DNA of 64,000 bases from Cercis canadensis (GCA_003255065.1 QAOA01000431.1:647189-711188), one strand, 5' to 3'; shown: positions 47,078 through 59,185, counted from the first letter of the stretch. Numbers and translations: made by a program. Notes: generated by a model from the sequence alone, not told the origin.

Positions 47078-48545
47078 TGATAATCACACTTTTTATACAG
47101 TAATTAACCCTCATATTTAGTGTCTTAAATCTCTTTTAGTGTTTAATTGAGTGGGTTGGGCTTATTTCATAAGTTTGGGTTATATTGGGCTTAATTGTTT
47201 TATTTAGCATTATTAGGGTTTTAATACTATTTCTGTATTTTGGGTATATCTTTAGTTTTATATGTCTAAAAATTGTGAATCTTGTCTTGTAGGAAAGCTA
47301 AGAGGATTATCTAAAACTTTCATTCTAACCTCCAAGGCTATTTCAGATGTTCAGTAGGTCAAATTTGACCCAGAAGTCTGAGTAGAGATGCTGCCACTGG
47401 AATCTGACTTGCATGCAGAGTTTGGACCATAACTTGGGCTGTAAATGTCTTATGGACTTGAAACTAGTTCCATTGGAAAGCTGAGACGTAAGGATTCAAT
47501 TTTTGTGAAGGCTAGTTCTCCAAATTATGTATTTTTGATGGTCTTATTTCTTGTCGAAACTGACTGATTACTCCAGAGACCTCTTAAGACCTAATTTGGC
47601 TTAACTCCCTCAATTCAAGCCCAATAAGGCCTAAACCGGAGCACATTTGAAGCTGAGGTCCAGAGGTTTAAACCTAAGTTAAGAGTAATTTGGGTGTGCA
47701 CTTAATTTCTAATGTTATAATTAGGTTAAAGGAGACAACATTTTTATTCATTCTAGCTAGACAATTTTTAGAGCTTTTGTTTTCTCTCTTATATTTTGTG
47801 GATGAGCTCTCTGAACTATGACCTTCTTTCTCCATTGGAGCTTGGATTTAATGACCATAAAGGAGTAGAACTCTTGTAACCAAGTTAGACTCCTGATTAA
47901 ATTTGATTTTGTTCTTAAGATTATGTACTTAATTGAATTAAACTTAATGCAATTCTTCTTCTTTGGATTTCTACCTTGCTTTAATCTTTGTATGTGTTCA
48001 TGGAGATCTTTGTGATTTATATGGATATTGAAGTAAGAAACAGAATGTTGATTGATCAATCTTTAATCTGTGGTAAGAATTCAGAGAAGCTATGTCATGC
48101 TAATTGAATGTTCGATTTTTAGATTAATCACTAATTGCTTAGTCTTTGTGATTACAAGATTAGTGATTGCATGTAATTAATTGAATCCTGAGTGATAACT
48201 CAGTAGGAGTAAATTAGTCATAATTAGAGATTTTAATTGTGATTAAACTCAATTAGTAGTGCTGCTGCATTAGGGTTTGATAACTTATGTTAATCTATGA
48301 TGGATCAAACCGGTTTTTGATGGATGTCTAGCTAGGTTACGTTTTTAATCAACCTAATTAATCCTTGTTTAATTCTGCATTTTACAATTTAGAAATATAA
48401 TCCGTTCAAAAATCTTTTGTTCTTAAACTTGAATTAGTCAATTACACATTACATTCCTTGAGAGATAAACCCGGATAATGTCCTCTATTGCATTCTAATT
48501 AGGGGATTCAGTTTAATTTAATTGGATTAGCGATAATTTCGATCA
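47078..48545 (+). repeat. Solo LTR of a diverged sister family
   Basis: 1468 bp, TGAT...ATCA, exact TSD CAATG at 47073-47077 and 48546-48550. Its first 600 bp align by eye with the start of the LTR at 35189 (CTTTTTATACAGTA..TTAACCCTCATATTTAGT, GGACCATAACTTG, TATGGACTTGAAACT). Its last part is different: no minisatellite and no GAGCTGCCGAGG end. Older and from a separate lineage of the same LTR type. Confidence 0.9.
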
Positions 48546-48550
48546 CAATG

Positions 48551-48660
48551 CTACATCAAAACTGCAGTGGCTTCTGTAGACATTCTTACAAAACCTCTAT
48601 CCACATCATCTTTCATATCCAGTCAAGCCAAACTCATTGTTCTTCCCAGACCATTGAGTT
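48551..48660 (+). pseudogene. C-terminal end of copia A pol
   Basis: Frame VASVDILTKPLSTSSF...AKLIV.....LSLRG, the usual copia pol ending (ADILTKPL, SLRG) before the polypurine tract. Confidence 0.8.
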
Positions 48661-48670
48661 TGAGGGGGAA
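48661..48670 (+). other. Polypurine tract of copia A
   Basis: TGAGGGGGAA directly before the 3' LTR. Confidence 0.8.
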
Positions 48671-48952
48671 TGTTAAGCATAATTAGTTAGTTTAGATAGT
48701 TAGTTCATAATCAGTTAGTGCATATAGATATAGGATTTCCAGTTGTCATGTTATGCTAGCTGTAAATAGTTAGTTATGCTAGGTATGATTAGTTAGCTAT
48801 AATCTATATATTGTAAACAATCTTCATTATTATGGTAAGTGAGCTCATTGAGCATTATTCAGAAAATAATTATCTCACATTACTCTCTTTATTTCTTTGT
48901 TTGCTACCTTTATCTTCCTCATCTCCATTCTACACTCTGCATCAAGCTTTCA
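48671..48952 (+). repeat. 3' LTR of copia A
   Basis: 282 bp, TGTTAAGCATAATTAG...CTTTCA. Pairs with 28203-28496. Confidence 0.88.
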
Positions 48953-49149
48953 CCGTCCACTACTAGATTAAGCAAAAGTACTATCATCACTCTCATCACT
49001 CCGACTCTCTGCATTGCTTTGTCCTCAAAATTTGTCACTTAGAAAATGGAGGTTTAGTACTTGCTATTATATATGAAAAATTTACATTTTATATATACAT
49101 GACTTTTCATCATTATAATTAATTGGTGACCCAATTGAAGGCAATCAAA

Positions 49150-49760
49150 GTTCACAAGCAATTAGATTGATGAATTAACACAAAGTTACAATTTAAAGGT
49201 AGTTGAATTAATTAACATTGTTCTTCAAAGTAGTCAAAATGCTAAGCGGCGGCATAAATATTTTTCATAAAATCAAACATGTCTTTTCATTATCTTTTAA
49301 GTGTAATTGACTCTTTCTTGAGAAAAATGATTATATCCTTTATTTGGATTAGGGTACCAACATCTATAGTAATTGTTTGTGTCAAGGTATCTATTAAATT
49401 ATTGATAAGTTTATTTTATTAGCTAACTTTTATAAAGAAATCAAATCTAACGCACTAAATGAAGCCTTTAAGAGTGAGTTCTTCCATTCTTATCACACCA
49501 CCTTTTTTCATGCTTCTAGGCCATGAATGTATGAACACCATGATCTAGTTGTAGTGATTGTCTGGTTGATACTCGAATAAACTCTTACAATCAAATGTGT
49601 TTGCTGTCACATGAGATTTTCTAAAAATTAAGTCTGACTATAAGATAATTAGAGTGCAAATAGAAATATTTAACATGAAAAGTATTGTTTTGATAATTTT
49701 TGTGTAATGTTACTCACACTTCTACTTACTCAATTTTCCTCATAACTCTTATCATTACAT
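49150..49760. repeat. Direct repeat, copy X1
   Basis: Blocks such as GATGAATTAACACAAA, CAAACATGTCTTTTCATTA, TTTATTTGGATTAGG, AAATCTAACGCACTAAATGAAGCC and CACATGAGATTTTCTAAAAAT recur in the same order and orientation at 54137-54210 and 59413-59900. No TE termini recognised at its edges. Confidence 0.8.
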
Positions 49761-49789
49761 GAAAAATATTGTTTTGATAATTTCTTTGA

Positions 49790-50040
49790 GTAACTCACTA
49801 TTAGATTAAAAAAAAAAACTTATTGACAATTTTAGTCCATTTGTTTTACCGATTCTTACGAGTTAGTCTCCCATTTTTAAAAGTGAACGATTTTGTCCCC
49901 GTGTTTTTACTAAGTTTGACAGTTTCAGTCCTCCCATTAGTTAACGAAACGGTTAACCTAATGGCATGCTGATGTGACACATTAAGTAAAATAAAATATT
50001 AGAATAATCAATTAAATACATAATGATGAAAATTATCAAG
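49790..50040. other. Unassigned segment left of hAT relic
   Basis: TTTAGTCC..., GAACGATTTTGTCCC and CTAATGGCATGCTGATGTGACA resemble phrases of dispersed plant repeats, but no inverted ends or TSD were found. It sits where the left end of the hAT element should be. Confidence 0.4.
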
Positions 50041-52110
50041 CTCTAGTTTCTCAAGATCTTCCACAAGTTAATTAATTCCTATAAGCACGGAACAAGTTTT
50101 GTGCACAAATAAGTGCCTCAACTGTCTTACGAGTCAAGGAACTCCTATAAACACCAAGTATTCGGCCCCCTATGCTAAAAGTTGATTCCGAAGCAACAGT
50201 TAAAATTGGTATGGCCAAGACATCTCGAGCAATTTGAGCAAGGGTGGAGAATTTAGATGAATTGACTTTCTACCAATTTAAGATGTCAAACTTTGGCATC
50301 AACTTTTCTCTAAGCTCCACTAAATATTGCTCAATTTTTTATTTGTTATCCATATTATCTTCCTCATTCATATCCTTTGCAAATTCCATTGCAAATACAT
50401 TTTTCTCATCTTGACTAATGTCCATATCCAACCCACCCAATTGTGATGACCTATTAGCATTTTGAAATTACCCCTGATTCAAACCATAATGTGCCAAATA
50501 TATATCATATAACTAGTTCAATGTGTCCTTCACCTTCAAACACATTATATTAACCAATTACTTGTCCTCTTCCTTATCAAATAGCTTCCTAAAACTCTAT
50601 CCTACAAACTTTAGCTTATAGCGAGGATCAAGCACAACAGCAACAAAGATTAACATGTTCATCTTCTTTATATCACCCTAATACTTATCATGTTTTATCT
50701 TCATTTTTTCAGCCATGCTGTTAAGGAGTTCATCATCTTTGGTCTCACACCAAGTTTTCAAAGTTTTCATGATCAAACAAAATTAATGAAAATATTGATA
50801 TGAAGTCACATATAAAGAGCTTTAATGCATATGTTGCATCCCTAGAATCATTCAATACATATGTTGCATCCCTCTTTTCTAACCTTGCAAAAGCTTTTTT
50901 AAGCTTTAATGCACTCTCTAACATAAGATAACTGGAGTCCCACCTTATAGCTACATCCATTTGCACCATCTTATTATCATGTATTTTGGCATTTTCAATA
51001 CATTGTCTAAATTCTTGCAATCTAGCAAGTGAGGAACATACAAACCTTATAGCATTTCTAATTTTAGAAATTGATTCATGTATGTTCTTCAAGCCATTAT
51101 TAACAACAAGATTTAAAATGTGGGCACAACACCTAACATGCATGAACTACTTCTTTGTTACACTCTCATTCCAATCAAGAATTTTAGACTTCAAAACTTG
51201 AATAGCCACATCATTAGGACTTGCATTATCAACCGTAACAGTGAAGGCATTCTCAATCCCCCAACTTAACAGACATTATTTAATTGTTTCACCAATTGTT
51301 GCATTATTGTGATTAGAAATTTGACAAAAATTTAAATTTTTTTTATGCAACTTCTATTTATCATCAATGAAATGAGTAATCAAGCAAAGATAATTAATAT
51401 TTTGCACAGTAGTCCAGCAATCAGTCGTCAAACAAATAGATTGAGATCCCTTATTCAAACCATGTTTCAACTTATCTTTTTCAACCATATAAAGCTTATA
51501 ACAATCTTTGGCAATAGTCATAAAGTATCGAAAGCCTTCTTCTTCAACATGCTTAAAAGGCAACTCATCAACTATTATCATTCTAGCAATAGCTCTTCTA
51601 GAAGTTTCATAATCAAAAGAAACAGTAGACAAACTTGTACTACCAACCCCTTCCCCATCCTCTTTTTGTTTTACAAGACATTAAAAATTTTCTGTTGAGG
51701 ATCTTTCAATTCACTCACAAGCTGCTTAGGGATTTTTCTACACATTTCTTTCAAATGTGTTAATAAATTGTTAGTTCCATTAATCTTTCTATGACATGCA
51801 TATGCATTTTCAAACCAATTACAAATAACCCTAGGATTATTAGAATTTTTATTATGGGTAAAATGTTTTCATACTGTAAATTAATTTTTGGGTGGTTGCA
51901 TACCTTTAGGCGTTGGAAATTTCTCTTTTTGTTTCCTCTTCCTTGAATTAGACAAATCAATTATCTTTGCCCTTTTAGTAGACCTTTAAGATTCAACTTC
52001 ATTATCATTTCTTTCTCCTTCATCCTCCCAAGTTGATTCATTTGACAACTCATGTTCTCTAAGTTGAGGCAAGTCATCATTTACCTCTTGGTCAATCTAT
52101 TATAGAGACA
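50040..52110 (-). pseudogene. hAT transposase (RICESLEEPER/Ac-like), decayed
   Basis: Minus strand, N to C: a BED zinc-finger-like stretch near 51740-51860 (NPRVICNW, ACHRKINGTNNLLTHLKEMC, mutated); 51354-51632 with ARMIIVDELPFKHVEEEGF and LTTDCWTT, the first catalytic Asp; TVDNASPND near 51215; 50745-51143 with HVRCCAHILNLVVNNGLK and AIRWDSSYLMLESALK; and, near 50060-50230, the C-terminal dimerisation motif VASESTFSIGGRVL followed by YRSSLTRKTVEALICAQ. At least five frame breaks. Residues DATY(V/A)L.. are duplicated by a short tandem repeat (about 50820-50880). Once cut and pasted hAT DNA; dead now. Confidence 0.9.
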
Positions 52111-54136
52111 AAGTGAAGCAACCACTTAATTAAAGCAAAACAGTCAAATTAATCAAAGAGAAACAGCAACCAAAATAAGGCCAAAACAGCCCCCAAAATA
52201 GCAAAAAAATATAACATTACAACAAGAATTAACAATTCTCAAAATACATTGGACTAACAACAAAATATCATGCAAAAATAATCGAGGTGGTCTTAAATGT
52301 CAAAATTCATTTCAAGCTAAATGTCTTAAATGAAAATTATCCTAATTTTTTCCCCAATTATCATACTTTGGTTTCTTTTCAATTTAGCAGCCACTATGTC
52401 TTTGGGATAAAAGGATACTTATGCATACTGTATAACATTTAACAAACCAAAACATTATACATATAAAATAACAATAGAAAGGTAGAACAAAGAACATGTT
52501 CGACATGGTTATATCCTTAAAGATTAATCAAATATAGTTACAGCTTATAGCATTCACTATTAAAATAACTAAATTTATCCTTTACACGAACTTTATGTGC
52601 TTCACGTTAGATAGCAAACTACATACACAAAAACGTATAAAAGATATAGTGATTCTATAATTTAAGTTTGCATGTTGGAATTGAGTAGACTTGTGACTCA
52701 TTGTCTCCACTATTATAAGTTAAAATGTTAATTAATTATCAAACCACATGCAAGAACCAATTATCTCATTCCCAAAACATTTGATCAACCAAAACAAATA
52801 GCAAAAACTCAATCACTTCCATAGTAACTCTAGTTATCCAAATAACTAGAGGTAAATAATTAAAAATTATAAATAACTAGTTATCCAAAATTTCGAATGA
52901 TAAAAGATAACCAGAGGAAGGCCAAGAGCACAACCATATTCCACAATAACTAACTCTAGTGATAAATATTTATTTATCTGATCATGGTTTATCACATTGG
53001 ACACTGTTAAAGTCGGATTAGCTGTAAAGTCACAATGGGATAGAATGTATGTTATTGGAATAATACTTGCATACTTATTTATCTCATCTTCCATTGACAC
53101 AATTTTCAGTTTTGAAGCTTCAAATCTTGTTGGAGGACCCAAGAGCCAAACAACCTAACATTAACATTCAATAAGTGCCTTATCCAAAGAATAGCAATCA
53201 TAACCTTATCACATTAAACAAAACATATATTTTTGTACAGGAAAGAGATGAAGCTATTCAATGCTTCATTCACTCTAGATAAGTGATTCACCACAAATTA
53301 AAACTATTTAGATTACAAGAAATTCCCTTATCAAGCATGCTTATTACATACTAAAATTAACACAAATTAACAGCCAAATTTTCATATCACAACATAAAAA
53401 ATATTGAAAGTTACATCGACTATGCAGAAGATACAAAAAGAGTTAGATAATGGGTCATTAACACCCAAATTACGTACTGAAAGTTGAAGAATTTAGAAGT
53501 CAATTATAGGAAAATTAATGTTTACCTCTTTCTTAGACATTTTTGTGTTGCACCTTCAATATCGCCTAGGGATTGAGCCTTTGAGAAGAAGGAATCAATG
53601 AATAACAAGATAGTGAGGGAGGAACCGAGGAAGAAGAAGGATGGAAGGAGGAAGAAGATGTCAGAGAAAGGGAGGAGGAAGAAGATGTTGCCAAGAGAGG
53701 ATTGAGAGTCTTGACCATGGGCTAAGAGTACGACTTGCAAGGGAGAGAATTTGAGAATTTTGTGGGTAATGTAGTACTAAATTACTAATGTAGCAGAAAA
53801 AATAAAACAAGCAAAAAAAAAAAAAAAAAAGGGCATNAAAAAAAAGGGCATGGCTACTGGCTAGTTTCGAACCTGTGATATTAGGATTAGTAAAGAAACA
53901 TGAGACCAACAAGCTACCACAATCAAGTATGTTATATGTTCTCATAAAAAATATATAAAATATATTTAAGAAAAATATGTATACTAAAGTCAGTTTGGTT
54001 CAGTTTTTTTTGGTTTAGAATTTTTTAGAACTGAAATGTTTTAGCAAATTCGGAACCAATTTAAACTTATTTTCGTCGGTTAGAACTCGGTTCCAGGTTA
54101 GTTCATTCCGTTTATGTTGATTTTGTACACCCCTAG
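52111..54136 (-). mobile_element. 5' part and terminus of the hAT element
   Basis: Mostly non-coding DNA upstream of the transposase. The right end, read inwards from 54136, is TAGGGGTGTACAAAATC, typical of plant hAT ends. The left terminus was not found, so no TSD can be stated. An A-run with one undetermined base (N at 53837) lies at 53812-53845. Confidence 0.65.
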
Positions 54137-54210
54137 ATGAATTAACACAAACTTACACATTAGAGGTAATGAGAAGTGGTCAATATTGTTTTGTTCTTCA
54201 AAGTGATCAA
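54137..54210. repeat. Direct repeat X2, first piece
   Basis: GATGAATTAACACAAACTTAC... to TTCTTCAAAGTGATCAA, homologous to about 49170-49235. Split from its continuation (59413 on) by copia B. Confidence 0.78.
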
Positions 54211-54387
54211 TAAATAATTAAATGGGATGAAAAAGAGATCAATTGTATTACTAATTGTATGAGTACATATACATGTACAAAATATTTAAAAGTAAAACCC
54301 TAACTCTACTGTAATAAAATTTTATTTTTGAATTATATACAACAACCCTAGATATTCTAGGATATGGTTATGGATGATGTTCTATCA
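54211..54387 (-). repeat. 3' LTR of copia B
   Basis: 177 bp; the minus strand starts TGATAGAACATCATC. Followed on the sense strand's upstream side by the polypurine tract CTTGTGAGGGTG (54388-54399). Confidence 0.92.
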
Positions 54388-54399
54388 CACCCTCACAAG

Positions 54400-55270
54400 A
54401 TGACAGACCCATCAAAAACTTCAATCTTGCCTCTGAGTTTGCAAAAAATAGATGTGGCTAGTGGCTTGGTAAGAATGTCTGCTAGTTTATCTTTTGTGGA
54501 AACTTGAGAAACACGTAGCTGATTGGCTTAAACTTTTTCCTAGACAAAGTGATAATCCAGTGAAATATGTTTCATGCGGGAATGGAAAACAAGATTTGTA
54601 CATAGATATGTAACCCCAATATTATCACAATAAATGATAGGTGTCTCAATAAGGGTAATACGAAGCTCCTTGAGCAAGTTGGTTAACCAAGTGAGTTCAA
54701 CTGTGGTAGATGCCACTTATTTGGTATTCAGCTTCTGTGCTTGAACAAGTCACACTTCTTTATTTTTTAGATGACAATGACAAGACATTATTGCCCATAA
54801 ATACAAGATGATCAGCGGTGGAAGTTTGGTCTGTTGGGTTACCTTGCTCAATCAGCATTTGAATAGGTAAAAGTTGTAGAGTGTAATTACCTTTTAAATG
54901 GAGACATTATTGTGGACTTGAGATAGCGCAAGACTCTCTTCAATGTAGTGAGGTGAGTGACAGACAATTTATGCATGAATTATGATAATTTATTCACTAC
55001 AAAATCGATGTCAGATCGTGTCAATGAGAGATATTGAAGGGCCCCAATTAAACTTCTGTACTTAGTAGGGTCTATGGATGGAGAACCATCATTGAGACAC
55101 AGTGAAATAGAGGTGGACATAGGTGTAAAGGCACCCTTGGCTCCAGACATTTTGGATTTCTCTAATAAGTCATTGATGTACTTGTGTTGAGATAAGAAAA
55201 GATCACAAGGTTGAGGGAGAAACTCAACCCTAAGAAAATAAGATGGAGGACCGAGCTCTTTAAGAGAAAA
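54400..55270 (-). pseudogene. RNase H region of copia B
   Basis: Recognisable in broken frames: YRSLIGALQYLSLTRSDI, LRYLKSTI, NAD.AR...NRP, STEAEYQ. It contains the catalytic D/E set in the copia order but with stops and frameshifts. Confidence 0.78.
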
Positions 55271-55882
55271 TCATGTGGCAAGCTTCTTGGAAAAATGAGA
55301 GAGAAATCCAGCATTATTACCAACAAGAAGTAAATCATCCAAATAAATGAGGAAGTAAGCAATCAAACACGAATTATTGTAAATGAATAGGGAGCCATCA
55401 AACAAAGAATTAACAAACCCATAAGAGAGAAGAAACTGAGCCAGTTCCATGTACCAGGCACGTGGAGCTTGCTTGAGGTCATAAATTGCCTTGTGCAGCT
55501 TACACACGTGAGAGAGAAGATTGGGATCAATATGGTCAGGTGGTTGGGTCATGTACTCTTCATCCTGAAGGGTGTCTTGAAAGAAAGCATTATTGATATC
55601 CATATGCTTTAAGGACCATCGGTTATGAAGAACAATGGAAAGAACAACATTGATGGTTTGAGGTTTGACAATAGGGCTGAATGTCACCTTTGTAGTCAAG
55701 ACTAGTGCATTGAGAGTAGCCCTTGACAACAAGACGGGCCTTGTATCTTTCAATGGAGCCATCTGGTTTTCTTTTGACTCGATAAACCCACTTGCAGCCG
55801 ATGATATTTGCATTAGATAGAGGTGAGACAAGTGACTATGTACCATTATGAAGCAAGTTTTTAAACTCATGGGACATGACAT
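55271..55882 (-). pseudogene. Reverse transcriptase of copia B
   Basis: A 203-codon open frame with KHMDINNAFFQDTLQDEEYM, VCKLHKAIYDLKQAPRAWY and the catalytic IYLDDLLLVGN. The upstream conserved [10 protein letters not shown] region is only partly readable in another frame (about 55720-55790), so there is a frameshift near 55690. Synthesises cDNA in intact relatives. Confidence 0.86.
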
Positions 55883-56441
55883 TGCGCCAGTCAGGAGATT
55901 TTAGGGCTTAGGTAAGACAAGTAGGTTTTAAGCTAGGAGCAAAAGTGTGTTTTGTAGCTTGAAAAGTGAAGGGTTTCCTTGGCTTGAAAAAATTGTTCTT
56001 GGAACAAGTGATTATTTTGTTTAATTGAGGAGGGGATTGCATGGTTAAAGGAGATGATGGGTTGTATGTGGGAACCGAATTGTGTGAGGGTGAGAGAGAG
56101 GAGGTGAGATTATGGTTAGGGATAGAGTGATATTGTAGAGAGGAGTGTAATGTATCTGTAAATGGTTAAGATGGAGTAGAAATATTAGGAGCATGTGAGA
56201 TATTATTTAAATTTGAAGAAGATATATGATTTAAATATAAATTGGATGGAGAAGAATGAGGGATGTATGCATTAGGTGAGAAATTATTTAATGGATGAGA
56301 AGAATAAGCGATATTATTTGGGTGTTAGAGATTATTTAAATTTGAAGGAGAGAGAGGGTAAAGTCGATTAAGAGTGATTTGTTGAAGGTGAAGGAGATTT
56401 GAGAGAAATATTAGAAACATGAGAATTGTGTGAAGAATTTT
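55883..56441 (-). other. Degraded linker between integrase and RT of copia B
   Basis: Ser/Thr/Pro-rich when translated on the minus strand, many stops. Corresponds to the variable region found here in copia elements. Confidence 0.6.
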
Positions 56442-57800
56442 CTAATGTAGAATAAGAGTAAGGGATAGAATCCGGTTAGAAATAGGTGGAGATAAAGAGG
56501 AAGTATGTGGGGAATTAAGTAAATTCGGAAAGGAAGATGAGGGAGAGTTCGGTAAAGAAGGAGAGGAAGAAGAAAAAATAGGGACATGTGAGGCAGAAGA
56601 GAGAGAATCCGAAATTAAGGAAGAAATTGAATGATTTTTCAGTGAAGAGTTTGGATTAAGATGAAAAACATGATAATAAGATACTGGAATGATGTCAAGA
56701 TCAAGAGAAGAAATAGGAGTGGGAGATACAGTTGAAGTGTGAAATGGATAGACAGTTTTCACAAATTTCACATACCTAGATATGCAGGTATTTTTATTAA
56801 TAAAGTCATAACAGATAAATACATGATTATTTGTGGAGTAACCTAGGAAAATACATTGAGTGAAACGTTTATTAAGCTTATGACAAGAGTAAAGACACAA
56901 CCATGGATAACATAAACATCCAAACACTTTTAAGTTAGAATACTTAGGTGATTGCTGAAACAAGTTGGTATACAGATTCAACTTATGAAGAATAGGTGTG
57001 TGTAACCTATTATTTAAGTAATTAGTTGTTAACAAAGCATAAGATATAAAAAAAAAAAAAGAGTGGGAGGTCCATATAGTGCAAGAGAGAAAGTCTAGTT
57101 TCAACTATATGCCTATGCTTCCTTTCGGCTAGGCCATTTCTTTCGAGAGTGTAGGGAGGGGTGGTAAAGAAAGATATGCCATGTTGAGCTAGAAAGTGTT
57201 TCAATTTGATAAATTTGCCCCTATTATCCGAGTCAAACAAAATGATAGAATGATGAAAGTAAGATTCCATAAGACATTTAAATTGAACAAAAACTTGAAA
57301 TACATTATATTTTTGTTTAAGCAAATACAATCAAGAATATCTTGTGAAATAGTCAACAAAGATTGTATAGTACTTGAAACCATCAATGGAAACGTGAGTG
57401 GATGGACCCCATACATTAGCAAAAATATTCTCAACCGGCTTGGAAGACTTGAGATTGGAAGCAAAAAATAGAAGACAATGACTTTTGTGACATGAGCAAG
57501 AAGGAAAGTTCTTGACATCATTCTTTACTTGAATGTGATGATGGGCAGTAATGTGATTGATAGTTCTAGACTATGGGTGACCCAAACAGTGATGCCATAA
57601 AAAAGAAGAAGAGAGGTGTTGAACATGGAAGACATGAGGTGATGAAGGAGACCAGGATGCAAGAACTGAGAGTTGATAGGTCTGGTTCCTACTCAGGCCT
57701 CGGAGACACACCCTTTTAGTCAGATCCTTCACAGAAAAAGAATTAGGTGAAAATTCAACTGAGACATTGTTTGATTTATAAAATAGAAATGGAAATGAGG
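56442..57800 (-). pseudogene. Integrase and pre-integrase of copia B
   Basis: Minus strand: pre-integrase WHHCLGHP-like motif near 57600, then VDYFTRYSWLYLL (first catalytic Asp), FDSDNRGKF (second Asp) and NGLAERKHRHIVE (Glu), followed by VFGCLCYPWL. It spans at least three frames (57201-57521, 57022-57330, 56442-57104). Confidence 0.83.
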
Positions 57801-58301
57801 TTATTTTTCATTTCTGGTCCACAATAAACATTGGGAAGATGAAAGGAAGAAGAGGGAGTATAAAGTAGAGGAACTAATGTGGGTAATTAACAAACCTATG
57901 TCATTCCTAACAATTATGTTGACATTACCATAATAGTCTTGTTTCATCTAGAGTGTGAAAGTCGTTGATGATGTGGTGAAGCACTAGTGTCCAGTAACCA
58001 ATGTTAAAGATTAAGAGAGTGGTGAGTAATGGTAAAGTTGGCTTATGGTGATATTTTCAATTTAATATGAGGAAAAAATTTATAACATTTAGAGGCTAAA
58101 TGGTTGGCTTTGTTACAAAGTTGACAAGTGATACATGAGGTTGATCTAGTGGAGGGAGTTGTGGGAAGTAAGGGTTTGGAAGATGGAAATCATTTTTTGA
58201 AGGGAGGTGTTTGAGTCTTGGTAGTAACATTGGCTGTGAAAGGTTGGATTGGGTTTGTGCTCTCTAATTGTTTTATGTAAGTTTCAAAATTCACAAGTTT
58301 A
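57801..58301 (-). pseudogene. gag C-terminus, zinc knuckle and protease start of copia B
   Basis: Contains CQLCNKANHLASKC (CCHC knuckle, complete) near 58100-58140 and a degraded protease start near 57980. The preceding NFETYIKQLE segment joins in frame to KL across the inserted piece at 58302-58663. Confidence 0.7.
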
Positions 58302-58663
58302 TTGATGAGTGAATTTTATATCCACGATCTAGACATTATCAACTTAACTTTTAGTTAGTCTTTAAGGTATTTATCGGTCTTAATCTTGTGTTTTTGTGTT
58401 TGTTTTGTAGGTTTTGTGTTCATGGTGCTTCAAGAATGATTTAAACATGTTTAAGGGTTGAAAATAGTGAAAAAAGAGGTCTCAGGCCGAGACCCAATGC
58501 TTAGCCACCACAGAGTAGCACCTAGGCGTTGCGATGCTTGCCTAGGATGCAATTTTGGCCAGTTTTCTTTCTTTTTGTCAATCTTTGACCTTAAAACATT
58601 TTTTAATGTATTTAGACTTCCTAGGACCTATAAATAGGAGTTTTAGGACTAGATTAAGGTTCC
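58302..58663. mobile_element. 362-bp inserted fragment of a gypsy LTR
   Basis: Flanked by a perfect 10-bp direct repeat CACAAGTTTA (58292-58301 and 58664-58673). Removing the piece and one repeat restores the copia gag frame without a stop. The insert begins TTGATGAGTGAATTTTATATCC, like a gypsy LTR start, and has CCTATAAATAGG near 58628. No inverted ends and no A tail. Confidence 0.7.
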
Positions 58664-59185
58664 CACAAGTTTAGAATTGAAGAACAGAAGAGCAATATTT
58701 TTAATTTGCTGAACATAAGCATTGACAGTTTAAGAACCATGGGTAGTGGTAGCAAGTTTTTTCTTTAGGGACATTAATCGAGATTTGGATTAGCTGGCAA
58801 CAAGAGTTTTGAGTCCTAAGCTACTTTAGCAATGGATGACTTTCCAAGAAAATTGAGAACATCTGGCTCAAGAGAAGCAGTGATGGCATGTAGAAGAAAT
58901 TTATCTTGACGAGTCCATAAGGTAAATTCTAGGGTAAGGAGAGTGATGCCATCTGAAATGATGGTTGATGAAGGAAATGGCTTGGACCCATCTAGAAAGA
59001 ACATAAGATCATGTCCATGAAAGAGGGCATCAACAAGAGTGCGCTAGGAAGAACAATTGTTTTGATTAAGCCTGATGGGATGGTGAGCAGAAGTGAAAGA
59101 AATAAGTGTGGAACCTGGGTAATGAATGGTGGGAGAAACAATCAAGGTGGAAAATCAAAAGAAGATTCATAATTATTGGCCATGG
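58664..59185 (-). pseudogene. gag N-terminal region of copia B
   Basis: Minus strand from MANNYESS-like start near 59180, broken by stops. The frame 58816-59004 (GSKPFPSSTI, LLTLEFTLWTRQDKFLLHAI, LEPDVLNFLGKS) fits the copia gag N-terminal domain with the W..QD pattern. Confidence 0.65.

Larger units (their letters stand above)
28203..48952 (+). mobile_element. Ty1/copia element A, expanded by nested insertions
   Basis: LTRs 28203-28496 and 48671-48952 share TGTTAAG...GCATCAAGCTTTCA. The primer-binding site is at 28497, the polypurine tract at 48661. gag, integrase, RT and RNase H relics are in copia order on the plus strand. Flanks are CCTTA (28198-28202) and CCGTC (48953-48957), so a TSD is not confirmed. 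Insertions: 29637-42120, 44656-46862 and 47078-48545. Without these it is about 4.6 kb, normal for copia. Confidence 0.9.

Noticed and set aside
49810-49990. Possible MITE or Mutator end left of the hAT relic
   Set aside because: No inverted terminal repeat or target duplication could be found; left as unassigned.
53661-53945. 94-codon minus-strand ORF with an undetermined residue
   Set aside because: Runs through an A/T homopolymer with the N at 53837; no recognisable domain.
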